NCBI RefSeq assembly: GCF_000308775.1
Contig: NZ_BAGJ01000082.1
Coordinates: forward strand, 17,368 to 81,367
Origin: Nocardia testacea NBRC 100365
Lineage (GTDB): Bacteria; Actinomycetota; Actinomycetes; Mycobacteriales; Mycobacteriaceae
DNA: 64,000 nt
Direction: 5' to 3'
In this document: in pieces, positions 9,001 to 16,400 of the stretch
Layout of the letters: each line of letters starts with the position of its first letter
How positions within the stretch are numbered: position 1 is the first letter of the stretch
The notes under the pieces: generated by a model
Databases searched by the model: none
What the model saw: only the letters and a program-made list of their open reading frames with translations
What the model was told of the DNA's origin: nothing
Program-made: the position numbers and the translations under genes

Positions 9001-11817
9001 CCGTCCGAGACCGGCGCGCCGCCGGCTCCGGCGCACCGGCGTTCATCCCTGCCGGAGGATCCGCCGCTCACCACCGCCGAGATCGCGGGAGCCCGTAGCG
9101 CCGTGGCGAAACTGCCCGATCATCTCGGACCCGGCGCACGGCCGGAATCGCTGATGGCCCGTGTCGATCCCGGTGCCGTCGTGGACGGCGCGCGGGCGCG
9201 CGCGAGCGCGAACGCGCGCTGGTGGCATTCGCTGCTTCCGGCCGAACAGTGGGGCTTCCTCCGGATGTATCCGCACCTGACCGGGAATTCCGATGGAATC
9301 CCCTACACGGTGCGTGACCGGGCCAATCGTCTCTTCGTCACCCGTGAGCTGGAACGGTTCCTGCGGCGCAAACCGCCCCACGGACGGCGGAGCCACGAAC
9401 TGACGACCGTGGAACGGATCCACCTGCGCAATCTGCTCGAAACGCGCAGCCAGCTGGCCGTGATCGAACGTGACTCCCGGGCGGTCGGCGTGGACACGGT
9501 GCAGCTGATCGTTTTCGACCCGCTCGCGTACGGAGGCAACGGCAGGATCGCGGTATCACACGGTGACGCCGACACCGCGCAGCTGGTCACCCGCCATATC
9601 GGTGGTGTGGGCGCCAGGCTGCGTACGCTCCACAATCGTTCGACGTTCGTGCTGGCGCAGCTCGAGACGGCCATGCGGCTGAATCCGGGCGTTCCGATGG
9701 CCGCGATCAACGATATCGGCTACCGGCATCCCACTACCGCTTCCGAAGTCGGCGACCCGCTGCTGGCCGAGGTCGGCGGGTACGTGGTGGCCCGGGACCT
9801 GGTCTCCTACAACGCGACCCGGGAAGCGCAGGCCGCGCTCCCCGGTGGAGCGGCGTTGCCGACACTGCACACTCTCACCGGCCACAGTTTCGGGTCGACC
9901 ACCGTCTGCTATGCCGGGCGGCGCGGGCGCCTGGCCGGCGAGATCGATCAGATCATCCTGTCGGGGTCACCGGGGGCGGGTCCGATCACCCATGCCGAAC
10001 AGTTCGGCATCGGCGCGAGGAACGTGTACGTCATGGCGGCCTACCGCGACCTGATCACCTGGCTCGGGGCCGAGCATCAGGGCAAGGCGGGACGGCTGTT
10101 CAATCGCGGTCTCGGCCCCGATCCGGCGGTCGCGGCATGGGGCGGTCGCCGGGTCGAGGTGGTGCCGCCCGATCTCCCCGAATTCCACGGGATCAAGGGC
10201 CTGAAGGCCGTACACCAGGGTTACAACGCCTACGCCGACCCCACTGCTCGTATCCCGGCGGTATCGCTGCTCAACTTCGGGTTGATCACCGTCGGTCGCG
10301 GCAGCGAGACAATACCGGCAACACCGCGCGGTGACTCTCCGGCCCGCTGGCGGCGGATCGCCGCCCTGCCGATCGACCCGGAGCGGACCCGGCGCGCCGG
10401 TCGCGGTCCGGTCGATCCGTCGCCCGGGCAGTCTCCGGCCCATACCGGGCCGGAATTCCCGGCCGACCCGAAATCGGCCGGGGATCCGGCGGATTCGGCG
10501 GAGCCCTCGGGTAACCCGTGGTCCACGCGGGTGCCGGCGGCCACCGAGGCGTCCCGGGGTACACCGGTATCCGAAGACGACAGCGACGAACCGTTGTTCG
10601 TCGTGGCACCCGGTACTCGCGACGACCTGCTCGACGGTGAACCCGCGTTCGCGATGGAACCGATGCAACCGGCGAACGAGGTCGATGAAGAGTCCGAATA
10701 CCGGATCGCCGCGGACGCGCGGGTACTGGCCCATCCGGACCTGGCCGGGCTGTTGCCGGCCGCGGCATACCGGGTGCGCGGTACCTCGGAAGGCACCGTG
10801 ATGTCCCCCGAGCACGCGGCGGTATTGCGCCGGTTCGCCCTGGCGCACGGTGAATATCGCGACGGGAAGTACAACCGTGTTCACCTGCTCGGTAATTACG
10901 CGGTACGTGAGCCGAAACCCGAGGCCGCCTCCGCCGACTATCGCCTGTGGCCGCACGAGTATCGCACGGTCGAAGCCCTGGTGCGGACCGCTGTGCGGTT
11001 GGGCCCTTCCCATCTGGTTGCCCGGTTACCACAGATCCTGCACGTGGAGACCGACGATGCCGGCAATGTCCTGTACGAGATTCATCGGCGGATCGCCGGG
11101 CAGCCGGTGAAACGACTGTTCCATCCGGAGGTCCGATCCGTACTCGCAGATCTGCAGCCGGTCTTCGAGGAAGTACCCGTACCCCAGGAGCTCCTGCCAT
11201 TGCCCGCGGGCTATCCGGCATCCGGTGATTCGACGGGTTTCTTCGCGATGCTGGTCGATCACCTGGAGACCCGGTATCAGGCGGCTCTGCGTGACCCGGC
11301 AACAGGTCCCGCGCTGCGCGGACTCGGACTCCCGGAGTCACTGGCCCCCAGGCTCACCGCACTCGCCGCCCAGGTGCGGTCCCAGCCCTTCCGCCTGCTA
11401 CATGCCGATATCACCCGCGCAAATATTCTCGGCATCGGAGACGATGCCGCTGTCCTGATCGATTTCGGCCTCGCGCTGTACGGGCCGCCCGATTTCGAAT
11501 CCGCGGTAATGCTCCAGCGTGATTTCGACGAGTTCCCCAGCGATTGGCGCCTCCCTGCCGCATTCAGGCCGTTTATCGCGTTGCTCGACACGCAGCGGAT
11601 TCTCGACGATCTGGTGCGTCTCGTTCAGCAGGCGGAACGCCCGGATCCCGACTTCTTCCAGGCGCAGTTGACGGCGCACTCCCTGTTCATGGCGGTGCCG
11701 AGGGTCGAATCCATCTGGTATGAAGACGGATTCACCCTGGCGCAGGTATTCGCCGCGATCGGTCACCTCCTGCAGGCGATCGAGGACCGAGTTACCGGTG
11801 GCGGGTCTCCGGTGTAA
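1..11817 (+). CDS. Giant modular HTH-array / polymorphic-toxin-like protein (5' end outside window)
   Basis: The frame is open from base 1. The first in-frame start (GTG at 82) gives 3911 residues, but the 27 codons before it read as the second half of a LacI-type HTH, so the real start lies upstream. Residues below count from GTG-82. LacI-like HTH units lie near 3-50, 434-480, 592-640 and 1377-1423. Between them are about nine sigma-region-4-like helical units (near 257-309, 364-420, 519-573, 750-818, 957-1015, 1044-1097, 1133-1187, 1214-1270, 1298-1357) and an ECF-region-2-like segment near 649-710. Then follow an unrecognised alpha/beta domain (about 1511-1730), a papain-like domain (C1820, H1900, E1916), a sugar-transferase-like domain (2054-2240), an unrecognised domain (2375-2530), a degenerate HATPase-like domain (2573-2674), a second papain-like domain (C2741, H2821, D2836), a DUF1023-type hydrolase (GHSFGS, S3269) and an APH-like kinase (H3774, D3776, N3781, D3794). 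No signal peptide or clear membrane segment is visible. The overall role is unknown; a regulator-cum-effector or toxin is inferred. Confidence 0.85.
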   Translation, partial: STLSRARSGLPISEKTRQRLAEAPEDGVVAKPRVTLADVAQRAGTSVTTASRVLRNEPQPAGVTQRVMAAIAELGYAASVYTRRAAEPAPPARWSPPRRGGGRRPGAGFDGVDAFEESRDPREDLGLPIRRRRVSGPRYGPEVFFARDPRIPRGLGARADEQVPRDDGARTNRAADSRPGRESVSSASPEQWRARYEVDVTQRVAAVRNQRVVAELVGEVFRRAGTRAAQRPRAQDMRQWLLFLVDEVLTVPVEFVRFRNAVERAAQGEVRRALEQASYPEFRRAVAELRKGRRRMLMARYGANGSVEAAAAAVGVGADVVVRVLPEILGELARALSGDLPAESLDDAEGFPTQGAALAELLAGGGVTLAMAAGRLAPAIEVLRTARDQHLDLLRRLVEELPEKARDTFVPWFLGYSVPEIAEGEKRSRDTIEQRLNALVPDLAAQLSTAMANLRATAPAPPTLADIAREVGGSKTGVSLVLRGARSQDTEYARKVVAAAARLGYSPPGARGSSAESRPRGTSRRPGQGNNRDLAWAAWRADEQLWERCVTKALDKQQQRCLRLIVRDGLSIRDTAQVMARGEQAISRLYTDAVDRLAPEILDAFTDRFPNLTEIRIPSRTDVARAAGVDAKTVFNVLQGRRATDTAVAAAVLSAVARLGYRAPHYRGATGAESLLRSAVNGDPAALGLLRARFESTVHARLLVAGVKEKAVPEVVEEVFGYAAQQLAAVRPNQDLEEWFRSVSDRVLELRRLRARVGRASAADTAWVSTPEYRTVTTVDLAAMERALQHRLPERQRLWLLMRFGQRNVASRTTIAAKAGFLADAGEEAVTRFERRALRAFLGAAAQEEAESTSAAVFPESSRKLYDRRWHHLRAAALAGVAGALGEQLRFAELRQHLHHLFVLGDVEPGGGVLSRALAAAGRSAWHRAMEHLSADQYAAISGMAESATAEAVTARDRATLRRLALTLAAERHNPAVAMLDAGRYDRLRQCVDELPPALQEVGSHWFLYGRTLNEISVATGKSRKRVRQLCGAMVRQMVDRLSGIEFMTHTESSEIIVQALNEDSDALRSYRRSFTPQQWKCLELAYLRETPATDGEIAGALNISVKAADNLRRRAVVRAAELLTVGRADTEMSAESAKLPATGGPELDLVRNTSSDTLRLAIRKFTPRHREFIRLRFLVDRPLSIPDIAKQMGVSEAAAGALQDRLVPKIATALTTGEVSTAGGRALALVMSEWLDARPAFRRALRKLPADERATIELRIVQEKTRDQMVAALAGTGRTPQGLAQLYKQAVRHLAEEITGFRRRLPGDAMERIEAAERHDRPALERFVRELSAEAVSEDERRYLELRYLDRAAPDDIAVAMGKTTNSVNQLRRRAVVKLADLLVADLLPGPAAGKYTVLDTVRPVTAADVAALAGVSVTTVHRVYRGVVASPEVSSAIDRLGFRGRAPGTRPWSLPDPAAPHTTATRTAPSVVASDGGGEYAAPADSTGARDAGHLANTPTAGSDLGAPPAKPEPVAGSTPASRARPPAAPAEVRAVLGPLARRFRFSRRGRVRFLGGGMERAEAEAFEAQFTALRPQFEAVGAQDWYTHTLDRVHRNTETAPLARYANRYGLEPERDDEGEALHPDEGINGRVAADGTLSFEIYGSDRTPPGRTMFEDLWSAVGGAVTRIGATWRAGTGLTDNLDTFNRGITGGLSISEAALATWTGKMAARRGFTEVVVVALNGPEGAYDDVRLLFVAEGTSDRHTAAVPYDRARTDPMVAPEVDTDGTARPAAGLEAEMEAVSPADETEARRRGLSPRDPAATRASAAEQATAKPATAGDSRATPPPAGAVVSGNGTGTRADCVTRASEDYWATLGVEPPAGVYEPNLGGVLLKDVSGVVGAGWDPGITSLQQAKDRVARTGKPMIVVVVYEGADGEAPRWGHAVNVKRAADGSVVVHESGVDETEWSPAAPVAAVLGMRIAEGPHDRVVTELPEHALGFEEVRIGLRAGLAALGPETFARVDAAKKELAALPGYWYISDLPMPEPGDMFGADWVSKRGEWLSALFDGKFDELRDIEFTEKDMLELGRIVERFPVYTTLALIVAAGLSVDQLVHIRKMGWGQLFIRQTKITREGETISVWKFRTMRRGNPLEPSSRKIEDKTTPASRFARNTSLDELPQLLAIAAGTMQYLSGRPLLQEDHERMKTVLTSEEYEFWNDHLKNDLWSALHFPGCRAHEPESETYLRARYLAAYIWSNIGSRAAQEYMMRIVDRYLAGVVALEAPNLLIGTAEDILRGIAGLLPGSSGQQLLNVADHVAGDPLRSIAQTIRGTANRLANLMYPMPSEPEAAGFERKKMLAAIDFVEGEIAETDGSLPDPGNGTERTRTEPDAESKIGRDSPADEVARSGPAPGTRGEGLYFPPVVHGNISLLRPEDVLDSSRLVRQRDHVVAGVVTSATVSTGADSAISLDLEAVEVEGSFHPNVEQALGGPTLLHLRVGELAVECKLWYRIFDSGRIQVLVFYKDAPDTTDIDFRTLTRAVDTAFRGRFPGSSIEVEEYRDDGTDFRRRYIGPEETAASRAQWHLVEGARDLQHRRAGLTVGSAGQPDEVRARGARTAADGVFALLSECGWGDPDLLGTVEDATFDLVDEALSAGDGEVRVTVTVTGRDRAVLVEVADNGVAEPAPSTLRGVGDHGFRMLPASAGRVRWFRAGPDDTRGNVAGEPAILPAGSRRELAQDTDQDSDGGRVVTDGRTDKPGEAEPAPPSTPIPWRPGHGRTRQMNDCVAAAARFLWALGNDRAAAPADGARDWRALQTAIDAALQPVPLVRTAVGSDPLRFVADAVTDPANALDSAVVLVDDGERMHTYVVTNIGGIAFVHDTTVDRAGTEPEPEGDLVPRVRSVDDWVQPYTRVRRAHVAYFTTDESGRLEDVHRDTGWDTGWAPPRDGEITGPPTDPDQRTPEEPEPEPEVAGGLHDFPGRPNPRSPESGEIGAPTPTTGPGRGERPGASAQSRTTGPSETGAPPAPAHRRSSLPEDPPLTTAEIAGARSAVAKLPDHLGPGARPESLMARVDPGAVVDGARARASANARWWHSLLPAEQWGFLRMYPHLTGNSDGIPYTVRDRANRLFVTRELERFLRRKPPHGRRSHELTTVERIHLRNLLETRSQLAVIERDSRAVGVDTVQLIVFDPLAYGGNGRIAVSHGDADTAQLVTRHIGGVGARLRTLHNRSTFVLAQLETAMRLNPGVPMAAINDIGYRHPTTASEVGDPLLAEVGGYVVARDLVSYNATREAQAALPGGAALPTLHTLTGHSFGSTTVCYAGRRGRLAGEIDQIILSGSPGAGPITHAEQFGIGARNVYVMAAYRDLITWLGAEHQGKAGRLFNRGLGPDPAVAAWGGRRVEVVPPDLPEFHGIKGLKAVHQGYNAYADPTARIPAVSLLNFGLITVGRGSETIPATPRGDSPARWRRIAALPIDPERTRRAGRGPVDPSPGQSPAHTGPEFPADPKSAGDPADSAEPSGNPWSTRVPAATEASRGTPVSEDDSDEPLFVVAPGTRDDLLDGEPAFAMEPMQPANEVDEESEYRIAADARVLAHPDLAGLLPAAAYRVRGTSEGTVMSPEHAAVLRRFALAHGEYRDGKYNRVHLLGNYAVREPKPEAASADYRLWPHEYRTVEALVRTAVRLGPSHLVARLPQILHVETDDAGNVLYEIHRRIAGQPVKRLFHPEVRSVLADLQPVFEEVPVPQELLPLPAGYPASGDSTGFFAMLVDHLETRYQAALRDPATGPALRGLGLPESLAPRLTALAAQVRSQPFRLLHADITRANILGIGDDAAVLIDFGLALYGPPDFESAVMLQRDFDEFPSDWRLPAAFRPFIALLDTQRILDDLVRLVQQAERPDPDFFQAQLTAHSLFMAVPRVESIWYEDGFTLAQVFAAIGHLLQAIEDRVTGGGSPV

Positions 11818-12508
11818 TCGACGGACGCAGCGGGCTCGATCCCGCAAACCGATTCGGAGATAGATTCCGGGAACCGGTGTACATGGTTGCCGAGCGCCGG
11901 TCGAGCGGGATCAGCGGTCACCGGGTCGGCGGCAGTACGGGCCGGTCGGTCGAGCCGTGGCCGTCGACGCGTCGCCGCGAATCGGCCGGCCGCGTCCGCA
12001 CGGGCCGTGAACGAGGGCGACCGACCACTGTGTCGTACGCCTGCCGGTCGTCGTCGGGGCCGGCTGTCCGCGGGGAACGGGCCGCCGACTTTCCACCGCC
12101 GAGCTACTCGTACCGGGCCGTCGGCCGGTGCGGACATTCCGGGGCACGGGTTCGCCAGATCGCCGCGACCCGGGGCAGCGTAGGTGCGGTGGGCGCGAAT
12201 CGGGGTGATTGCCCGATCTTTGCGAAAACGGTCAGGAGATTCGTCGTTTCATCTGGGCGAGCCAGTTTGACCAGAGACTTCCCGGGTAGTTGCCGGTATG
12301 TAGCCGAACGGATTCGCGCAGGCGAAATGCCGCCGGCTACAGGTAGGTGCGGCGCCGCTCCCGATCCACACAACCGGGATCGACGGGCACACCGAGCGGC
12401 AACGTCGTAGCCGGCCACGAGCCGGAAACCGACCGGGCCGGACTCCGGTCGCGACCGCGCGACTCGGTTCGCCGGCCACGTATCGGACGAGAATCGAGGA
12501 AGAATGCC
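11818..12508. other. 691-bp intergenic region, mostly featureless
   Basis: No convincing gene was found. The longest open frames have no recognisable motifs and arise from GC-rich composition. A short weak hairpin (GCGGG, 6-nt loop, CCCGC, 11830-11845) just after the giant gene could help termination. The one strong signal is a SigB/SigF-type promoter at 12265-12288, annotated separately. It implies a leader of roughly 210 nt for the PRC-barrel gene. Confidence 0.6.
12265..12288 (+). promoter_or_regulatory. SigB/SigF-type stress promoter candidate
   Basis: GTTT at 12265-12268 and GGGTA at 12284-12288 are separated by 15 nt. This fits the actinobacterial SigB/SigF consensus (GTTT, about 15 nt, GGGTA). 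It lies about 220 nt before the PRC-barrel/DUF2382 gene, a family linked to stress responses. The match is direct; activity is inferred. Confidence 0.5.
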
Positions 12509-13384
12509 ATGGCTCAACATGTGGAAGATCTGATCGGCGACGCAGTCTACGATCTCGGCGGCGCCAAGATCGGAAAGGTCAAACGGGTCTATGTCGACAA
12601 TGCGTCCGGCGCGCCGACATGGGCATCGGTCAGTACCGGCCTGTTCAGTGAGGACTCTCTCGTACCGCTCGCCGGTGCCCAGTTGCGAAAGGACCCCGCC
12701 GAACTCCAGGTACGAGTGCACAAGGAAGCGGTGAAAACGGCCCCGCATCTCGCGCACGACGGCCTGATCACCCAGGATTCCGAGAACGATCTGTTCGTCC
12801 ACTACGGCGTCGACCCGAACCGGTCCGGCTGGGAGGACTACGGGCGGCACGCCGGCCCACCTACCCGCGGCGAGGCTCGTGCGGCCGCAAACACGGCGAC
12901 CACCGGCCGGGTCGCGGGGAATGCGGGGACCACCGGCCGGGTCGCGGGGAATGGGGGGACCACCGGCCGGGTCGCCCCCACCGCGGCCGCACCCGACAGA
13001 GGCGATACCCGGCGCCCCGACTTCGTCGTGCGCTCGGAGGAGCGGCTGAACATAGGCACCCGTCAGGAGGTGTCGGGGCACGCTCGCCTGCGCAAGTACG
13101 TGGTGAGCGAAGAGCAGACGATCACCGTGCCGACCGGTCACGAAGAAATCCGGATCGAGCGCGAACCGATCACCGATGTCTCGGCACTGCCGGCCGACTT
13201 CGGTGATCAGGAGCAGGAGGTCACGCTGCACGCGGACCGGGTGACCGTGGAGAAGGAGATGGTCCCGGTCGAACGGATCCGGCTGGTCGTCGATCGGGTC
13301 GAGGACGAGCAGACGGTCACCGAGACGGTCCGCAAGGAGCGGATCGAGATCGAGGGGCTCGACCGCGACGACGAACTCCGCTGA
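12509..13384 (+). CDS. PRC-barrel and DUF2382 (YsnF/AvaK) stress protein
   Basis: The protein has 291 residues, starting at an ATG behind GAGGAAG. A frame-shifted ATG five bases earlier is not used. Residues 1-80 form a PRC-barrel, a small beta-barrel found in RNA-processing and photosynthetic proteins. Residues about 175-290 form a charged DUF2382 domain with alternating E/R/V strands, as in YsnF-type stress proteins. The linker holds a 10-residue tandem repeat (TTGRVAGN plus AG or GG). It faces the CtpI-like gene tail to tail across a strong hairpin. A general-stress role is inferred from the domain pair and the upstream SigB-like promoter. Confidence 0.88.
   Translation: MAQHVEDLIGDAVYDLGGAKIGKVKRVYVDNASGAPTWASVSTGLFSEDSLVPLAGAQLRKDPAELQVRVHKEAVKTAPHLAHDGLITQDSENDLFVHYGVDPNRSGWEDYGRHAGPPTRGEARAAANTATTGRVAGNAGTTGRVAGNGGTTGRVAPTAAAPDRGDTRRPDFVVRSEERLNIGTRQEVSGHARLRKYVVSEEQTITVPTGHEEIRIEREPITDVSALPADFGDQEQEVTLHADRVTVEKEMVPVERIRLVVDRVEDEQTVTETVRKERIEIEGLDRDDELR
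12899..12974 (+). repeat. 30-bp in-frame tandem repeat inside the PRC-barrel gene
   Basis: Two copies of a 30-bp unit (12899-12928 and 12929-12958) differ by one base. They are followed by a 16-base partial third copy. Each copy encodes TTGRVAGN followed by AG or GG. The repeat sits in the linker between the two folded domains, so copy number can change without breaking the frame. Confidence 0.9.
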
Positions 13385-13393
13385 CCGTGACCG

Positions 13394-13424
13394 CCGGTGG
13401 GTCCGGAATACCCGGGCCCACCGG
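13394..13424. terminator. Bidirectional terminator between convergent genes
   Basis: A 13-bp stem (13394-13406 with 13412-13424, one G-U pair) closes a 5-nt loop, AATAC. It sits between the stop of the PRC-barrel gene at 13384 and the stop of the convergent ATPase gene at 13434. There is no T-tract, which is usual in actinobacteria. Confidence 0.75.
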
Positions 13425-13433
13425 TTCGCGCTG

Positions 13434-16400
13434 TCAGGACCGGCCGGCCGGTGCCTCCGCCCGGTCCGGGGACTCCTCGAGTTCGAGTGGGGCCGGGGCC
13501 GAATCGACCTGCCCGTCCTGTTCCACACCGGGCAGCAGCCGTGGCAGCACCGTCGCGCCCGCGGTCGCGGCCAGCGCGGAGGTGTTCGCGATGGTCCACC
13601 CGACCGGCCCCAGCGGTGTGCAGCCGAAGTACGCGCCGAGACCGGGCGTCATCACGATCACTCCCAATACCGCGCCACTGGCGGCGGTGGTGAGCCAGAC
13701 CAGCGGGCTGCGGTAGCCCGCCACCAGGGTCTGACCGAGTTGGGTGCCGATCAGTGCCACCAGGCCGATGGTGTCCGCTCGCCGCTGGGTGCCGGTGTAG
13801 CGACCGGCCATCCAGGCGACCGAGGCGCCGGTGGCGGTCGCGACCCCGCGGACCCCGATGGTGCGCAACAGGTCGGCGCCGAGGCTGGCCGGGGGGATCG
13901 CGGCGAGCTGGCCCGCGCGCTGGGCGACCCAGTCGTCGTCGGGTTCGGGGGTCTCCTGATCACCGGCCAGTGCGAGCGCGAGGGCGGGGAACATATCGGT
14001 CAGCAGGTTCACCAGCAGGAACTGGCGGGTTCCCAGCGGGGCGCGACCCCCCACCGCGGTACCGAACAACGTGAACGCGACCTCACCGGCGTTACCGCCC
14101 ACCAGGACTGCCACCGCGTCGGCCACCCGCTGCCACATGCTCCGGCCCTCGACCAGCGCATGCAGCAGCGCCCGCGGATCCGGTTCGGTGAGGACCAGAT
14201 CGGCGGCGTTGCGGGCGGCGGCCGAACCGTGTGCGGCGATACCGATCCCGATATCGGCGGTGCGGATCGCCGCGGCGTCGTTGCTGCCGTCGCCGGTCAT
14301 GCCCACGACATGCCCGGTCCGGCGCAGGGCGGCCACGATGCGCACCTTCTGCTCGGGATCGACGCGAGCGAACACGGTGCTGCGTTCGATGAGTTCGGTC
14401 TGCGCGGTGTCATCGAGTTCGTCGAGGTCGGCGCCGGTGGTGACGGTGTCGACCGTGATACCCAGCCGGCGCGCGACGGCCGCCGCCGTAACCGGATGGT
14501 CGCCGGTGATCATCCGGACCCCGACACCGTTGTCCTCGAGCGCGCGGACCAGATACGGAGTCTGCGGCCGCGGCGTATCGGCGATGCCGAGGAATCCCAT
14601 CAGGGTCAGCCCCTCCACCACGTCCTCGACATCATCGGGCGGACCGGACAGGTCACGCCGGGCGACCACCAGCACCCGCAGACCCTGTTCCGCGAGGTCG
14701 TGCACCGTGGCCTCGGCCCGCTCCCGCTGTCCGTCGGATAACGCGCGATCCGTCTTACCGGACGCGCCACCGCGGACCCGGGTGCACCGGGGTAGCACGA
14801 CCTCGGGCGCACCCTTGACGACCAGGCGCAGTTTGTGCGCGGTCCGCCCGAATGCCGCCGCGTACCCCCGGTTGGATTCGAACGGTATCTCGTCGATCGG
14901 ATCCCACCGGTGCGCGTCCTCGCCCAGGATCTCGGCGGCGTCCAGGACGGCCCGGTCCGTGGCGTGCAGCACCGGTCCGTTGTCCGGGTCCGGGCAGGCG
15001 CGCGCCGCGGCCCGCAGCAGCCGCCGGGCGGCGTCGCTGTCGCTGCCGGGTTCCCACTGCTCGTCCAGATCGGCGAGCGCGGTCAGCCGCAACCGTCCCT
15101 CGGTGAGGGTGCCGGTTTTGTCGAAGCACAGGGTGTCCACCCGGCCCAGGGCTTCGACCGCGCGGTTGGCGCGGACCAGCACGCCGTAGCGGGACAGCCG
15201 CCGCGCCGCGGCGAGCTGCGCCACCGTGGCGACCAGCGGGAGCCCTTCGGGCACCGCCGCGACCGCGACACCCACTCCGTCGGCGATCGCCGCCCGCAGG
15301 GTGCGGCCGCGCAGACCTCCGAGCGCGGTCACGATCGCGCCGCCGGTGAGGGTGAGCGGTAGCGCGCGGTCGGTGAGGGCCCGCAACTGGGCCTGGACCC
15401 CGCCCTTCTCCGGCGGTACCGCCCCCGCGGTGGCGCGGCCGGCCTGCGTATCGGCGCCGACCGCGACGACCACGGCCACCGCCGACCCGCTCACCACCGT
15501 CGTGCCCTCGAACACGAGGCAGGCGCGATCGCCGAGCGCCGCCCCCGGCGTGGCCTCGACCTGCTTGGGTACCGTGACCGACTCCCCGGTGAGCCCGGAC
15601 TCGTCCATTTCGAGGTCCTCGGCGCGCAACAGACGGGCATCGGCGGGCACCACCTCACCGGCGCGGATCGTGAACACATCGCCGATCTGGAGGCTGTCGG
15701 CGGGCACCTCCGTGACGGCGGGATCCTCGGCGTCGATCTCGGCGCGGTCGATCACCCGCCCGGCCAGCCGCTCGCCCTCGATGAGGTCGAACAACTCGTT
15801 CTCCGCGGCCTGGCGCTGGCGCGCGGAGATCATCGCGTTCACGGTGAGCACCGACGACAGCAGGACCGCGTCGGAGGGGGAGCCGAGGATCGCGGTCGCC
15901 GCGGCGCCGACACCGAGGATCGGGGTCAGCGGATCGGCCAGCTCCCGGCGCATATGGCCGAGAAAGTCGGTGAGCGAGGACATCCGGGCCGCGACCACGC
16001 CACGGTCCGCGGGTTCGGCGGTCGCACGTTCGGCCACCGGTGCCGGTTCCGGGAGCCGGGCCAGCACCTCGTCCGGTTCCAGGGCGTGCCAGGGCAGCTG
16101 GGGCGCGTGCTCCGCGGACGGGCGGGCCCGGACCGCGCGCGCACCGGATACCGCCCCGTTGAACAGGCCGGCGAAATTCGCCGCGATCATGGGTGCGGTC
16201 CGGGAGCGGGTCGCGGGCGAGGCCGCGAGCAGCAACCCGGTCAGACTGCACGCCGACAGCGCCAGGGTGCGGCCGCGTTCGCTGACCTGCCGGGCGGGCC
16301 CTACCACCCCGAGGGTGCGTTGCACCTGGCCCAGGTCCCGGCACAGCAGATCGGCCGACCAGGGCACATGGATACCGCCGCCTTCACAGCCGACGATGCC

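Noticed and set aside
11877..12410. A 177-codon open frame between the giant gene and the PRC-barrel gene
   Set aside because: It has no recognisable motif, is Arg/Ser/Gly-rich like other out-of-frame reads in this GC-rich DNA, has no ribosome site and spans the SigB-like promoter.
12899..12974. Possible CRISPR-like repeats
   Set aside because: The copies are directly adjacent without spacers and are in frame inside a protein-coding gene.
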